Origin: Rhodococcus sp. 06-462-5
GTDB taxonomy: Bacteria > Actinomycetota > Actinomycetes > Mycobacteriales > Mycobacteriaceae
NCBI RefSeq assembly: GCF_002258315.1
Contig: NZ_NOYD01000037.1
Location: forward strand, 32,943-96,942
Direction of reading: 5' to 3'
Length of the DNA: 64,000 bases
Shown here: one piece after another, positions 8,535-17,119 of the stretch
Layout of the letters: each line of letters begins with the position of its first letter
Position numbering within the stretch: the first letter of the stretch is position 1
Notes under the pieces: generated by a model
Seen by the model: only the letters and a program-made list of their open reading frames with translations
What the model was told of the DNA's origin: nothing
The model's database searches: none
Translations under genes and position numbers: made by a program

Positions 8535-9275
8535 ATGTGGTCCTGGGACGCATTCTTCTCCATTCTGACGAGCACTCAGCTGCTCGAAGGCGCGTGGGTC
8601 ACGATCTGGCTCACCGTGGTCAGCATGATCCTCGGACTCGCTCTCGCAGTGGTGGTGGCCTCCGCGCGATCATCCAAGCTCGTGCCCCTGCGAATAGTCG
8701 CCGGGTTCTACGTGTGGCTGATGCGCGGCACGCCTCTGCTGGTGCAGCTGGTGATCATCTACACCGGACTGCCTCAGGTCGGTATCAAACTGGGTGTGAT
8801 CGAGGCGGCACTCGTGGGCTTGGTTCTCAACGAAGCCGCATACCTGTCGGAAATAGTCCGTTCCGGACTGCTGTCGGTTCCTACCGGACAGACCGAAGCG
8901 GCACGAGCCCTCGGCATGTCGCCCACGAAGGTCTTCCGCGTGGTGGTTCTTCCGCAGGCGCTGAGGGTGATGATTCCTCCACTCGGCAACAGCTTCAACG
9001 GGTTGCTCAAGACCACAACTCTGGTGTCGGTCATCTCCGTACAGGAATTGCTGCGACGGACCCAGTTCCTGGTGCAGGTGAATTTCCGAGTGCTGGAAGG
9101 GCTGTGCGCCGCAGCGTTGTACTTCCTGGTGCTGACGACTCTGTGGGGGTTGATTCAGAAGATGATCGAGGTACGAGTAGGGCGTGGATACGACCGCAAT
9201 TACCGCCGTAAGGGCGGACCGTCGAGTCCGAAGCTCGACGACAGCGCGATGAAAGCCGAGGCCGTGAACCGATGA
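8535..9275 (+). CDS. ABC transporter permease, His/Glu/Gln/Arg (HisM/GlnP) type
   Basis: A 246-residue integral membrane permease. The binding-protein-dependent transport (EAA) loop is clear: [24 protein letters not shown] near residue 118, the part that docks on the ATPase. Hydrophobic segments include [23 protein letters not shown] at the N-terminus. It has a cytoplasmic basic tail. An AGAAAGG ribosome-binding site precedes the ATG. The stop overlaps the ATPase start by four bases. It forms the membrane channel of the transporter encoded by the flanking genes. Confidence 0.88.
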   Translation: MWSWDAFFSILTSTQLLEGAWVTIWLTVVSMILGLALAVVVASARSSKLVPLRIVAGFYVWLMRGTPLLVQLVIIYTGLPQVGIKLGVIEAALVGLVLNEAAYLSEIVRSGLLSVPTGQTEAARALGMSPTKVFRVVVLPQALRVMIPPLGNSFNGLLKTTTLVSVISVQELLRRTQFLVQVNFRVLEGLCAAALYFLVLTTLWGLIQKMIEVRVGRGYDRNYRRKGGPSSPKLDDSAMKAEAVNR

Positions 9276-10060
9276 CCAGTCCGACGTCTGAGACCACGAA
9301 GGCCACGACGATGGTCGAGGTCAGGAACATGACCAAGGCCTACAACGATCTCGTCGTCCTCGACGACATCGATTTCACGGTGGACAAAGGGGAAGTGGTC
9401 CTGCTGCTCGGGCCGTCGGGAAGTGGAAAGAGCACCTTGCTGCGCACGCTCAACTGTCTCGAGACCATCGAATCCGGGACCGTCCGAGTATGCGGCGAGA
9501 TGATGGGCTTCTCGGAAGGGGCCAAGCGAACGCCGCTGTCGGAGGCGCAGATCGCCAAGCAGCGGCACCACACAGGAATGGTGTTCCAGAGCTTCAACCT
9601 GTTTCCCATGATGACGGCGCTGGACAACGTCGCATCGGGCCCACGTCATGTCCTCGGCACCCAGAAGGACAAGGCGCGCAGGCAAGCTCAGGAACTACTC
9701 GACCTCGTCGGACTTGCAGACAAGGGAGAGAACTATCCGTCACAACTGTCCGGTGGTCAGCAGCAACGCGTGGCGATCGCACGAGCGTTGGCAATGAAGC
9801 CCGAAGTGATGTTGTTCGACGAGCCCACCTCTGCCCTCGATCCCGAGATGGTCAACGAGGTGCTCGACGTCATGCTTCGACTCCGCGACGAGGGTATGAC
9901 GATGGTGGTGGTGAGCCACGAAATGGGCTTCGCGAAAGCGGCCGCAGACCGAGTTGTTTTCATGAGCGACGGGAAGATCGTGGAAGAAGCACCTCCCGGC
10001 GAGTTCTTCTACAATCCAAAAAATGCTCGTACACAACAGTTCTTGAGTCGTATCCTCTGA
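9272..10060 (+). CDS. ABC transporter ATP-binding protein, polar amino-acid type (GlnQ-like)
   Basis: A 262-residue ATPase. Walker A is GPSGSGKST near residue 49, the Q-loop is VFQSFNLFP, the signature is LSGGQQQR and Walker B is [12 protein letters not shown]. The H-loop is [10 protein letters not shown]. All motifs needed for ATP hydrolysis are intact. The first ten residues or so are polar and variable. It starts inside the permease stop codon (ATGA). It powers the importer of the two preceding genes. Confidence 0.92.
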   Translation: MTSPTSETTKATTMVEVRNMTKAYNDLVVLDDIDFTVDKGEVVLLLGPSGSGKSTLLRTLNCLETIESGTVRVCGEMMGFSEGAKRTPLSEAQIAKQRHHTGMVFQSFNLFPMMTALDNVASGPRHVLGTQKDKARRQAQELLDLVGLADKGENYPSQLSGGQQQRVAIARALAMKPEVMLFDEPTSALDPEMVNEVLDVMLRLRDEGMTMVVVSHEMGFAKAAADRVVFMSDGKIVEEAPPGEFFYNPKNARTQQFLSRIL

Positions 10061-10145
10061 CCGGCGTAAGCGGGGCCAACCATGCGTGCCGTAGGTCGAA
10101 TGAATGAATGTCGGGCGTCTACGACTCACACCGTCACGCTGTGAA

Positions 10146-10151
10146 TAGGGT
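10146..10151 (+). promoter_or_regulatory. Possible -10 element (TAGGGT)
   Basis: TAGGGT fits the actinobacterial sigma-A -10 pattern TAnnnT and lies about 40 bases before the GTG of the TerD fusion gene, in the 132-base gap after the ABC operon. No convincing -35 element is seen. The gene also has AGGAG nine bases before its start, consistent with an independent transcript. Confidence 0.3.
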
Positions 10152-10192
10152 GAACAGTCGGAGTCCGATTTGTCCGACAGGAGCGTGTCAGC

Positions 10193-12184
10193 GTGAGTTC
10201 ACCCATTCTCGTCAAGGGCCAGAACATTTCCCTGCCGGAAGACGTGACCGAACTGGATGTCATCGTGTCCTGGGTGGACCCGGAGCGAGATCTCGATGCG
10301 TCTGCACTGCTGGTGAATTCGAGCGGGCGCGTTCGGTCCGATGCAGACTTCGTCTTCTACAACCAGCCGGAGTCTTCGGACGCGACCGTACGCTACCGCG
10401 GGAGCAGTAGCACCGACGAAGGCAAACAGGAACGAGTGTCGATCCATCTCGATTCTCTCGCAGCCGAAGTCGAGAAGGTGGTCATTGCGGGTAGCTCCGA
10501 CGATGTTCCGTTGGGTGACTTCGGGAAACTGTCGATGCAGGTGCGGGATCAAACCGGTTCGGTGCTCGGGGAGTTCCTCACCGCCGATGCGTCGTCGGAG
10601 CGAGCGTTGGTGTTCGGGGAGGTCTACCGACGGAACGGTGCATGGAAACTACGCGCGGTCGGGCAGGGCTGGGAATCCGGGTTGGGTGGTTTGGCACAGG
10701 ACTTCGGTGTCGACGTCGACGACACCGAGCCCGAAGCGTCGGCGCACGGTGTTGTCGTTGTGGAGGTCGCTGACTCGCATGTGCAGGCAGTCGACACGAC
10801 CGGTGAGATCGTCGACGTTTCGGTTGTCGACGTCGAACCGCCGAAACGCGGGGTTCGCACCAAGAAGCCGGTTGCCAAGAAGGTCACGCCGCCGCAGTTC
10901 ACCCTGGCAGGGGGAGAAGGCTGGCAGACGGCTCGCCTGTTCTCCGTTGCTGGTGTCGGATCCGGTGAGGAGCAGGAGAAGAGGGCCACCTCGGCGCTGA
11001 TCGCGACGATGCAGGCGGTTCGTCCGTTCGCTCGCGCAATCTGCGCACATGCCGGCGCGCCGTCCGGTCCATTCGAGGGCTACCTCGAAGTGCAGTTCGC
11101 CAAGGGTGAGGGCAAGGTCATCCCCGACGGTGTGTTTCGGGTATCGCGTGCGGGCCAAGTGTGGACCGCGTTGCTGGAAGTGAAAACCGGCACCGGCAAG
11201 CTACAGAAAGAGCAGCTCGAGAACTACCTCGATGTCGCGAAACGACACAGATACGAGACCGTGCTGAGCTTGTCCAACGACATACCGGCTTCCGCCGGTG
11301 AGCTCCCGGTGCAGGTGAACAAGGCCAAGCTGAACAAGGTATCGCTGCGGCATATCTCGTGGTCCGAGGTCATTCACGAAGCCCGAATGTTGTTGTCGCA
11401 CGGCGACCTTGCAGATTCACTGCAGGTATGGATTCTGAGCGAATTCGTCCGGTATCTGACGCACCCGAAGTCCGGCGCGACGGAGTTCGTCGACATGGGT
11501 CGCCACTGGGTTGCAGTTCGCGACTCCGTCGCCGCCGGAACCCTCCGCTCCAGTGATGTCAAGGCCTTGTCCGTGGCGAACACGTGGGCGTCGCTGTCCA
11601 GGCACCTGGCGTTGCGAATGACTGCCGATCTCGGTGTTGCGGTGAGGCATCACCTTCCGAGGAAGTTCAGCGGAGATCCCCAGGCGCGCAACGAGCACAT
11701 CGTCGAGCAGCTCGTTGCCTCCGGGTACCTCTCGGCCACGTTGCGCATTCCTGATGCCGCCGGAGATGTCACAGTCGAAGCGGACCTGCGTACCAACAAG
11801 ATTCAGTGCAGAACCGCTATCGACGCGCCTACGGATGGGACCGCGCTTCGACGAGCGGCATGGCTGCTCAAGCAATTGAAGAACGCTCCCGCCGACATCC
11901 TGGTCGAAGCCGTGTTCTCAGACCCAGGCGAAATATCCTGCGAGAACTTGGCGACCGTGCGAGCGGATACCAAATCGTTGACCGCAGGCCGGACCAGCGA
12001 ACTGCAGTACTTCACGCTGACGTCACCGACCAAGATGGGTAGCAAGCGCTCGGGATCTGCGGCCAGCTTCATCGGTAGCGTGACCGACGGTCTCGACGCC
12101 TTCTACCGCGACGTCGTGCAACCGCTGAAGCCATGGGTCCCGTCGGCCCCGGAATCGTCGTCCCATGATATCGCGGACGACTGA
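10193..12184 (+). CDS. TerD-domain protein fused to a PD-(D/E)XK nuclease-like domain
   Basis: A 663-residue soluble protein starting at GTG (AGGAG nine bases upstream). Residues 1-175 read as a TerD/CABP domain, with the Ca2+-binding-type signature DLDASALLVNSSGRV near residue 33 and HLDSLAAEVEKVVIAGS. A variable Val/Asp-rich linker (180-240) follows. Residues 290-360 show a nuclease-like core: PDGVFRV (Asp312), WTALLEVKTGTGKLQ (Glu329-Val-Lys331) and QLENYLDVAKRH (Gln341, Tyr345), the PD-(D/E)XK plus motif-IV pattern. The remaining 300 residues are not recognised. TerD proteins act in tellurite and stress responses and are known in fusions with DNA-processing domains. DNA cleavage, and any anti-phage role, are inferences. 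Confidence 0.8.
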   Translation: MSSPILVKGQNISLPEDVTELDVIVSWVDPERDLDASALLVNSSGRVRSDADFVFYNQPESSDATVRYRGSSSTDEGKQERVSIHLDSLAAEVEKVVIAGSSDDVPLGDFGKLSMQVRDQTGSVLGEFLTADASSERALVFGEVYRRNGAWKLRAVGQGWESGLGGLAQDFGVDVDDTEPEASAHGVVVVEVADSHVQAVDTTGEIVDVSVVDVEPPKRGVRTKKPVAKKVTPPQFTLAGGEGWQTARLFSVAGVGSGEEQEKRATSALIATMQAVRPFARAICAHAGAPSGPFEGYLEVQFAKGEGKVIPDGVFRVSRAGQVWTALLEVKTGTGKLQKEQLENYLDVAKRHRYETVLSLSNDIPASAGELPVQVNKAKLNKVSLRHISWSEVIHEARMLLSHGDLADSLQVWILSEFVRYLTHPKSGATEFVDMGRHWVAVRDSVAAGTLRSSDVKALSVANTWASLSRHLALRMTADLGVAVRHHLPRKFSGDPQARNEHIVEQLVASGYLSATLRIPDAAGDVTVEADLRTNKIQCRTAIDAPTDGTALRRAAWLLKQLKNAPADILVEAVFSDPGEISCENLATVRADTKSLTAGRTSELQYFTLTSPTKMGSKRSGSAASFIGSVTDGLDAFYRDVVQPLKPWVPSAPESSSHDIADD

Positions 12185-12242
12185 GCGCCCGACTGCACGA
12201 GTAGCCCACGACGTCTCCATGAATCGGGGCCCGCAGTGAAAT

Positions 12243-12653
12243 TCAGTCGAGGATTGCGGTCGCCTCGACCTCTACGAGTACGTCCGGTTCGAAGAGGTAG
12301 TCGACGCCGATGAGCGAGGCGGGCGGCATGGGAGTCGGAAGTCCGATAGCGACGGCGACCTGTTCGACACCTGTCATGAACTCGGCGATCTTCTCCGGTG
12401 CCCAATGGGTGACATAGAACGTCAACCGCACTACGTCGCCGAATGTCGCGCCCGCACCTGCCAACCCGATGGCAGTATTTCTCAGCGCCTGTGCAACCTG
12501 ACCCGCAAGGTTGCCAGGGGCCATCGGGGTACCGTCGGCGAGGCGTGCGATCTGGCCGCTGACGTATACGTGGCGCGTACCGGTACCTACGGCGACATGG
12601 TGGTACGGCACGTGCTGAGTCATGCCTTCCGGACTGGAATAGGTGACGGACAT
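12243..12653 (-). CDS. RidA/YjgF/Rid-family protein
   Basis: A 136-residue protein of the Rid family length. It shows HVYVSGQIARLADG near residue 28, the middle segment TFGDVVRLTFYVTHW near residue 70, and a VEVEATAIL end. The family's catalytic Arg in the R-V-E-V-E-A-x-A context is absent: the end reads DVLVEVEATAIL. It may therefore be a non-canonical Rid subfamily rather than a classical 2-iminobutanoate deaminase. It is transcribed divergently from an HxlR-type regulator, with a palindrome in the gap, so it is probably that regulator's target. Confidence 0.85.
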   Translation of the reverse strand: MSVTYSSPEGMTQHVPYHHVAVGTGTRHVYVSGQIARLADGTPMAPGNLAGQVAQALRNTAIGLAGAGATFGDVVRLTFYVTHWAPEKIAEFMTGVEQVAVAIGLPTPMPPASLIGVDYLFEPDVLVEVEATAILD

Positions 12654-12678
12654 CGACTTCTCCTCGGTTGTTGCGGCT

Positions 12679-12697
12679 AGGTATAAAATTGATACCT
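12679..12697. promoter_or_regulatory. Palindromic operator candidate AGGTAT-n7-ATACCT
   Basis: Perfect 6-base arms with a 7-base AT-rich spacer lie between the divergent ridA-like gene and the HxlR regulator. HxlR proteins commonly bind GTAT...ATAC palindromes of this size. It likely is the autoregulatory and target operator. The AT-rich core (TATAAAAT) may also hold a -10 element. Confidence 0.55.
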
Positions 12698-12732
12698 GGT
12701 ACACGAAAGTCACTTCAAGGAGACGTGGTTTC

Positions 12733-13097
12733 ATGACCGATACCTCGGCCTCGACGAACTCACCATCAGCGCACCCCACCGCGAGCTGCTCGATCAGGTA
12801 CTCGACAAATGGTCGCTGGCCGTACTCAACGAACTCTGCGAACACCCCTCCCGCTTCAACGAACTGCGTCGCGCGATTCCGAGCGTGACACAGAAATCGC
12901 TCACCGCGACATTGCGCAAACTCGAACGAAACGGAATTGTCGAAAGGGTCCTGCTCAGTTCGCGTCCTGTCGCCGTCGAGTACCGAATCACGCGTCTGGG
13001 GAAAACGCTTCGGACGCCGATCGACGTCATCTTGCAATGGGCTACCGACCATATGCCGGAGATCGAACGAGCTCGCCAGGACTTCGACCTAGCATGA
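12733..13097 (+). pseudogene. HxlR-family regulator with a 5' frameshift
   Basis: From 12735 to 13097 one frame encodes a continuous HxlR winged-helix protein: DRYLGLDELTISAPHREL, then LDQVLDKWSLAVLNELCEHP and FNELRRAIPSVTQKSLTATL, and a normal C-terminus. That frame has a stop at 12690 and no ATG, GTG or TTG before 12885. The only well-placed start, ATG 12733 with AAGGAG ten bases upstream, is in a different frame that stops at 12888. A single missing base within the first few codons explains this. It is either a real inactivating mutation or a sequencing error. The first fully in-frame start (GTG 12885) would delete the DNA-binding core. Confidence 0.75.
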
Positions 13098-13189
13098 CGA
13101 CGGTCCGAGTCGGCAACTCGATATGCAGTGTCACTCGAACTCCAGATGGCCGAAGATTGAAGGTGGCCGATTGTGGGCAAGCGGTAGTC

Positions 13190-13654
13190 ATGACAGAGAA
13201 CACCAAGGTCACAGTCGAACGCACCATCGAAGCGCCCGTCGACGCAGTATTCGACGTCCTCTCCAATCCCGAGCGGCATCAGGCCCTCGACGGATCGGGC
13301 TTCGTACGCAGCGTGGACCACGCCGATCGCATTCAGAAGGTCGGCGAGAAGTTCACGATGAACATGCAGGGCGATCACATGGGTGGCGAGTACCAAACCG
13401 ACAACCACGTGACCGGCTACATCAAGGACAAGCTGGTCGCATGGAAGACGGCCCCCGCCGGCAACGAGCCTCCCGGATGGGAGTGGCTGTGGGAGCTCGA
13501 ATCTCAGGGCCCCAACGAGACGCTGGTCCGCCACACCTACGACTGGTCCAAGGTCACGGACAAGAAGTTGCTCCAGCAGATCAAGTTCCCGCTGGTGACC
13601 GAAGATCAGCTGAACGACACGCTCGCTCGACTGGCAGTCGAAGCGACGTCCTGA
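13190..13654 (+). CDS. SRPBCC-family protein (polyketide cyclase/START-like)
   Basis: A 154-residue protein with the SRPBCC opening VERTIEAPVDAVFDVLSNPERHQALDGSG, split here over residues 9-37. The C-terminal helix runs LLQQIKFPLVTEDQLNDTLARL. These proteins form a deep hydrophobic ligand cavity; the ligand is unknown. The ATG at 13190 is the first that places the domain correctly. It follows the HxlR gene by 92 bases on the same strand, so it may or may not share a transcript. Confidence 0.82.
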   Translation: MTENTKVTVERTIEAPVDAVFDVLSNPERHQALDGSGFVRSVDHADRIQKVGEKFTMNMQGDHMGGEYQTDNHVTGYIKDKLVAWKTAPAGNEPPGWEWLWELESQGPNETLVRHTYDWSKVTDKKLLQQIKFPLVTEDQLNDTLARLAVEATS

Positions 13655-13675
13655 GTTCAGGCCGCAGGTCTCAGG

Positions 13676-14248
13676 TCAACCGAAGAACGCTGTGCCGTCG
13701 AGATTGTCGATCGGCATCCAGCGTCGAGGAACGTCCTTCGACGTAATCGCTGCCGCCAGATCGACTCCACGGACGGCCAATGCCGACGTCGGCATCTGAT
13801 CGACGATCAGACTGATGGCGTAAGTAGCGGCCGTCACGTGGAGGCATGGCTCGATTCTTCCGGAGCAGGTGCAGGACGTTTCGGTGGCCTCGGGGACCGG
13901 CGACAATTTGCTCGCTATGAGTTCGGCGTGGACTTCGTCGGGGAGGTCACCGCTGGTTACACCGCCGCGCGTGTGGCGGGCAACAATGCGCAGCACCGAC
14001 TTTCGTTCTCTCTCCGAATATCGGGGGAGTGAGAGCACGGCCGTCTCGATCTTCTTGCCCGCGGACACGACGCATCGAAATTCACCGATTCTGTTGTGGT
14101 CCAAGGCCACTGCCTCGTTGCGCACCAGGCTGCGTGCTCGCGGCAGTGTCGGGTTCGGCCGCGTGACAGCGATTGGTTCCACGCGCCGAATCCAGTCTTT
14201 TCCCCACGGCGTCGACCCGAATGCCGCGGGCGGTGGCGTGGTGGCCAT
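13676..14248 (-). CDS. SWIM zinc-finger protein, partner of the SNF2 helicase
   Basis: A 190-residue protein with a C-x-C-x6-C-x-H zinc-binding SWIM motif (CTCSGRIEPCLH, about residues 132-143). The N-terminal AFGSTPWGKDWIRRVE region is typical of actinobacterial SWIM proteins found beside SNF2 helicases. Its ATG overlaps the helicase stop (TGATG), so the two are translationally coupled. SWIM domains bind DNA or proteins; a joint role with the helicase in chromatin, transcription or repair is likely but not defined by the sequence. Confidence 0.85.
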   Translation of the reverse strand: MATTPPPAAFGSTPWGKDWIRRVEPIAVTRPNPTLPRARSLVRNEAVALDHNRIGEFRCVVSAGKKIETAVLSLPRYSERERKSVLRIVARHTRGGVTSGDLPDEVHAELIASKLSPVPEATETSCTCSGRIEPCLHVTAATYAISLIVDQMPTSALAVRGVDLAAAITSKDVPRRWMPIDNLDGTAFFG

Positions 14249-16095
14249 CAGTGCGACACCGCCCTCAGCGACAGCGTCTCGCGCAACGTCGAGTCGTCGA
14301 GCGCCGCCAGAGCCGACTCGTTGTTGCCCTCGGTCAAACCAGCTATCGCCTTCTTCCGCCTGTGGAGTGACGCGATGTGCTCCTCGAGTGTTCCTTCCGT
14401 CGTGAGTGCCATGACCGTCACCTGTGACTTCTGTCCGATGCGGTGCACCCGGTCGGTAGCTTGTGCCTCGACCGCGGGGTTCCACCATCGGTCGTAGTGG
14501 ATCACCGTGCTGGCGCGGGTGAGATTGAGGCCGTACCCCGCCGCCCTCAGACTGAGAACCATGACAGGGGATCGGTCGCTGTTCTGGAATTCGTCGACCA
14601 TCTTGTCGCGCTTGTCCACGTCGAGTCCGCCGTGGAAAAACGGAATCGGGGCTCCGGTGAGGCCTTCGAGATGCTTTGCCAGGATCTCTCCGGTCCGACG
14701 GTACTGAGTGAACACGAGCGCAGCCTGAGAGGATTCGGCAAGCTCTTCGATGATCTCGGTGAGCCTGTCGAGTTTGCCGGAGCGATCGGCCAATCGAGCC
14801 AAGTCTTCGTTGACAAGCCCAGGATGGTTGCAGATCAGTTTGAGCTGGGTGAGTAGTGCCAGCACTGCTGTCCCTCGTGCGCGGTACGAGCCGAATCCGG
14901 TATCGAATGCTTCCTCGACGGCCGAGTTGTACAGTGACGCTTGCTCGTTCGAGATCGGACACAGTACATCGATGTGATGCTTGGGCGGAAGATCTGTCGC
15001 AACCTCGGCTTTCGTCCGCCGAAGAACGACCGGCGCGATCGCGTTCGACAGTTGTGCGAGTGCGGCCGCCGAGCCTCCCTGCTCGATGGGTGCCGAGAAT
15101 CGTCGGGTGAACCGAGCTCGTGTTCCGAGCAGTCCGGGATTTGTGAGATCGATCAAGGCCCAGAGTTCGTCCATGCGGTTCTCGACGGGAGTGCCGGTCA
15201 AGGCGATGCGTGTGGTGGAATTCAGTCGACGCGCAGCGCGAGCAATCTTGGTCCGCGAGTTCTTCATCACGTGCGCCTCATCGAAGAACACAGTGCTCCA
15301 GGATATTTCGCTCAATCGATCTGTGTCGGTTCGCAGGGTGGGGTATCCGGTGACTGTCACCCAACCCGCGTCGGCGCAGTGCTCGAGGGTGCGGGACGGT
15401 CCGCGGTACACGTTGACGACCAATTCGCCGTCGGAGAAGTTCTCGATCTCACGGCGCCAGTTGCTGATCAGCGACGTCGGGCAGACGACCAGGAAGCTGC
15501 CCTCGCCTCGCCGCGCTCCGACGATCATGTGCGAAATGGCCTGAAGCGTTTTGCCCAGTCCCATCTCGTCGGCGAGGATTCCACCGCCTCCCACCTCGTG
15601 AACGGTCGGTATCCAGGCCGCACCGTGTACTTGATAAGGCCTGGGTGTGAAGGCCGACTCATGCTCGATCAGATGGTTCTGCATGTGCAGGCTGGCGCGG
15701 AGTGCGTCAGCGGCACCGTGTGCTGTGAACACGCTGGACCCGCCGGCGTTGGGAACCGCGTGCGCCGCAGGCGGGAGTGCGTCGACGAGCACTCGAGGAA
15801 CTCCGCTCATGTCGGGGTTGTGCTCGACGTGGTTCAGGATCGCCAACCATCCGCGTGCCGACGTGCCTTCCGCAGAGTTGGTTGCGGTTCGGAGCGCGTC
15901 ACCGTTTGCTGCCACGAGTCGCGCGTCCACAGTGCGCACGGCAACGGTTCCGTCCGCGCCGGGAACCGCAAGCTCGACGGGAGTGGACTCTCCGGCAGGC
16001 GTCGCCCCCGGTGTGCTGTGCCAGACGGCGAAACAATGACGGTGCGGCAGATAGGTGACGTGCGTAGCTGAGTCTGTGTCGGCGGTCGAAAGCAT
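14248..16095 (-). CDS. SNF2/SWI2-family DEAD/DEAH-box ATPase
   Basis: A 615-residue Swi2/Snf2 ATPase. Motif I (LADEMGLGKTLQAI), motif II (FFDEAHVMKN), motif III (ALTGTPVENRMDELWAL), motif V (LRAAGYGLNLTRAS) and motif VI (DRVHRIGQ) are all intact. An N-terminal region of about 170 residues is less conserved. I chose ATG 16095 because GGAGG lies seven bases before it; an ATG 27 codons earlier has no such site. These ATP-dependent translocases remodel protein-DNA complexes. It is the first gene of a two-gene unit with the SWIM protein. The upstream gap to the Fpg gene (16096-16250) is 155 bases. Confidence 0.9.
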   Translation of the reverse strand: MLSTADTDSATHVTYLPHRHCFAVWHSTPGATPAGESTPVELAVPGADGTVAVRTVDARLVAANGDALRTATNSAEGTSARGWLAILNHVEHNPDMSGVPRVLVDALPPAAHAVPNAGGSSVFTAHGAADALRASLHMQNHLIEHESAFTPRPYQVHGAAWIPTVHEVGGGGILADEMGLGKTLQAISHMIVGARRGEGSFLVVCPTSLISNWRREIENFSDGELVVNVYRGPSRTLEHCADAGWVTVTGYPTLRTDTDRLSEISWSTVFFDEAHVMKNSRTKIARAARRLNSTTRIALTGTPVENRMDELWALIDLTNPGLLGTRARFTRRFSAPIEQGGSAAALAQLSNAIAPVVLRRTKAEVATDLPPKHHIDVLCPISNEQASLYNSAVEEAFDTGFGSYRARGTAVLALLTQLKLICNHPGLVNEDLARLADRSGKLDRLTEIIEELAESSQAALVFTQYRRTGEILAKHLEGLTGAPIPFFHGGLDVDKRDKMVDEFQNSDRSPVMVLSLRAAGYGLNLTRASTVIHYDRWWNPAVEAQATDRVHRIGQKSQVTVMALTTEGTLEEHIASLHRRKKAIAGLTEGNNESALAALDDSTLRETLSLRAVSH

Positions 16096-16250
16096 GCACC
16101 CTCCGGCGAAGTTCGTTGCCTCGGCTGGGTCCGAGGCTGCCAACACCGTACGCCGTCCGGTTGCTTTTCGCTCCATCCGATCGCGTTTGACAATTCCGAA
16201 AATTACTGTCCTACAGCGCTATCGAGCACCGTCTCGCGCGATGGATCGGA

Positions 16251-17069
16251 TCAGGATTGCTCGCGAGAACACCACCACGTCGTGCGACCGCCCACCGTTC
16301 CGCGGGCCATCGGCGCACCACATCGAGGGCACGCCGCATCTGCTCTTCGGAACGGAATGATCTCCCCGGTGTGTACGCCACCCTTCTTTATCGCCGATCG
16401 AATCGCGCGGCGCAGAACAACGCGGAGTTCGTCCAGTTCCTCCGTCGTGAGCGTCTTGGCGCGCCTGGACGGGGATTGCTCGCTCTGCCACAGCACCTCG
16501 TCGGCCAGTAGATTGCCGACCCCGGCAATGGCCGACTGATCGAGTAACCGAGCCTTGAGAGGTGCACCGTTGGAACCGATTCGGTGACGGAAGTCGTCGC
16601 GGGTGATCTCCGCGGCATCCGGGCCGAGAGCGTCGATGTCGGGTTCGAGTCGAACCCGGCCGAGCCGGCGCTTGTCGAAGAGTCGAAGCTGCCCACCGTC
16701 GTCGAACGTCATGGAGAACCGCGTCCACTCGGGCTTGTCGGTCGGGCGCTCACCGACATGGGGATCGCCCCCTCCGTGCTGCGAGGTGCGCTCACCGTCG
16801 GGAGCGGTCACGATGACGCGTCCACCCATGCCGAGGTGAATGCCCAGGGTCGGGCCGCTCGAGCCGTCGGCCGTGACGGTTTCGCACCACATCGCCTTGC
16901 CTCGTCGACGCGCCTCCGTGAGCTTGCCGCCTGTCAGTGCACGGGCAATATCGCCTGGCATGTGCGGTCGGCACTCGAACGTGTCGGTGTCGTCGATGTC
17001 GACGATGACGCGATCGAGCGCTTTTTCGACGACCTGTCGGGCGTTTTCCACTTCGGGTAGTTCCGGCAT
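16251..17069 (-). CDS. Formamidopyrimidine-DNA glycosylase / endonuclease VIII-family protein
   Basis: A 272-residue base-excision-repair enzyme. The mature N-terminus PELPEVE supplies the catalytic Pro and Glu of the Fpg/Nei family. The helix-two-turn-helix region shows LLDQSAIAGVGNLLADEVLW near residue 152. The C-terminal zinc-finger region has CPRCG and, after 15 or so residues, WWCSREQS. The last position, where a fourth Cys is usual, is Glu, so the finger has three Cys only. Members remove oxidised purines or pyrimidines. Which lesion is preferred cannot be read from sequence. Confidence 0.88.
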   Translation of the reverse strand: MPELPEVENARQVVEKALDRVIVDIDDTDTFECRPHMPGDIARALTGGKLTEARRRGKAMWCETVTADGSSGPTLGIHLGMGGRVIVTAPDGERTSQHGGGDPHVGERPTDKPEWTRFSMTFDDGGQLRLFDKRRLGRVRLEPDIDALGPDAAEITRDDFRHRIGSNGAPLKARLLDQSAIAGVGNLLADEVLWQSEQSPSRRAKTLTTEELDELRVVLRRAIRSAIKKGGVHTGEIIPFRRADAACPRCGAPMARGTVGGRTTWWCSREQS

Positions 17070-17119
17070 GGATCCGGTGTACCCAATTCGCGGGCGCTAT
17101 GCGCGGGTGCCGTCATCGG

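Noticed and set aside
12243..13052. Longer version of the RidA-like gene
   Set aside because: The extra N-terminus covers the opposite-strand HxlR gene and has no conserved residues; the start at 12653 gives the family length.
14941..16071. 376-residue plus-strand open frame
   Set aside because: It is antisense to the SNF2 helicase, whose motifs are intact on the minus strand.
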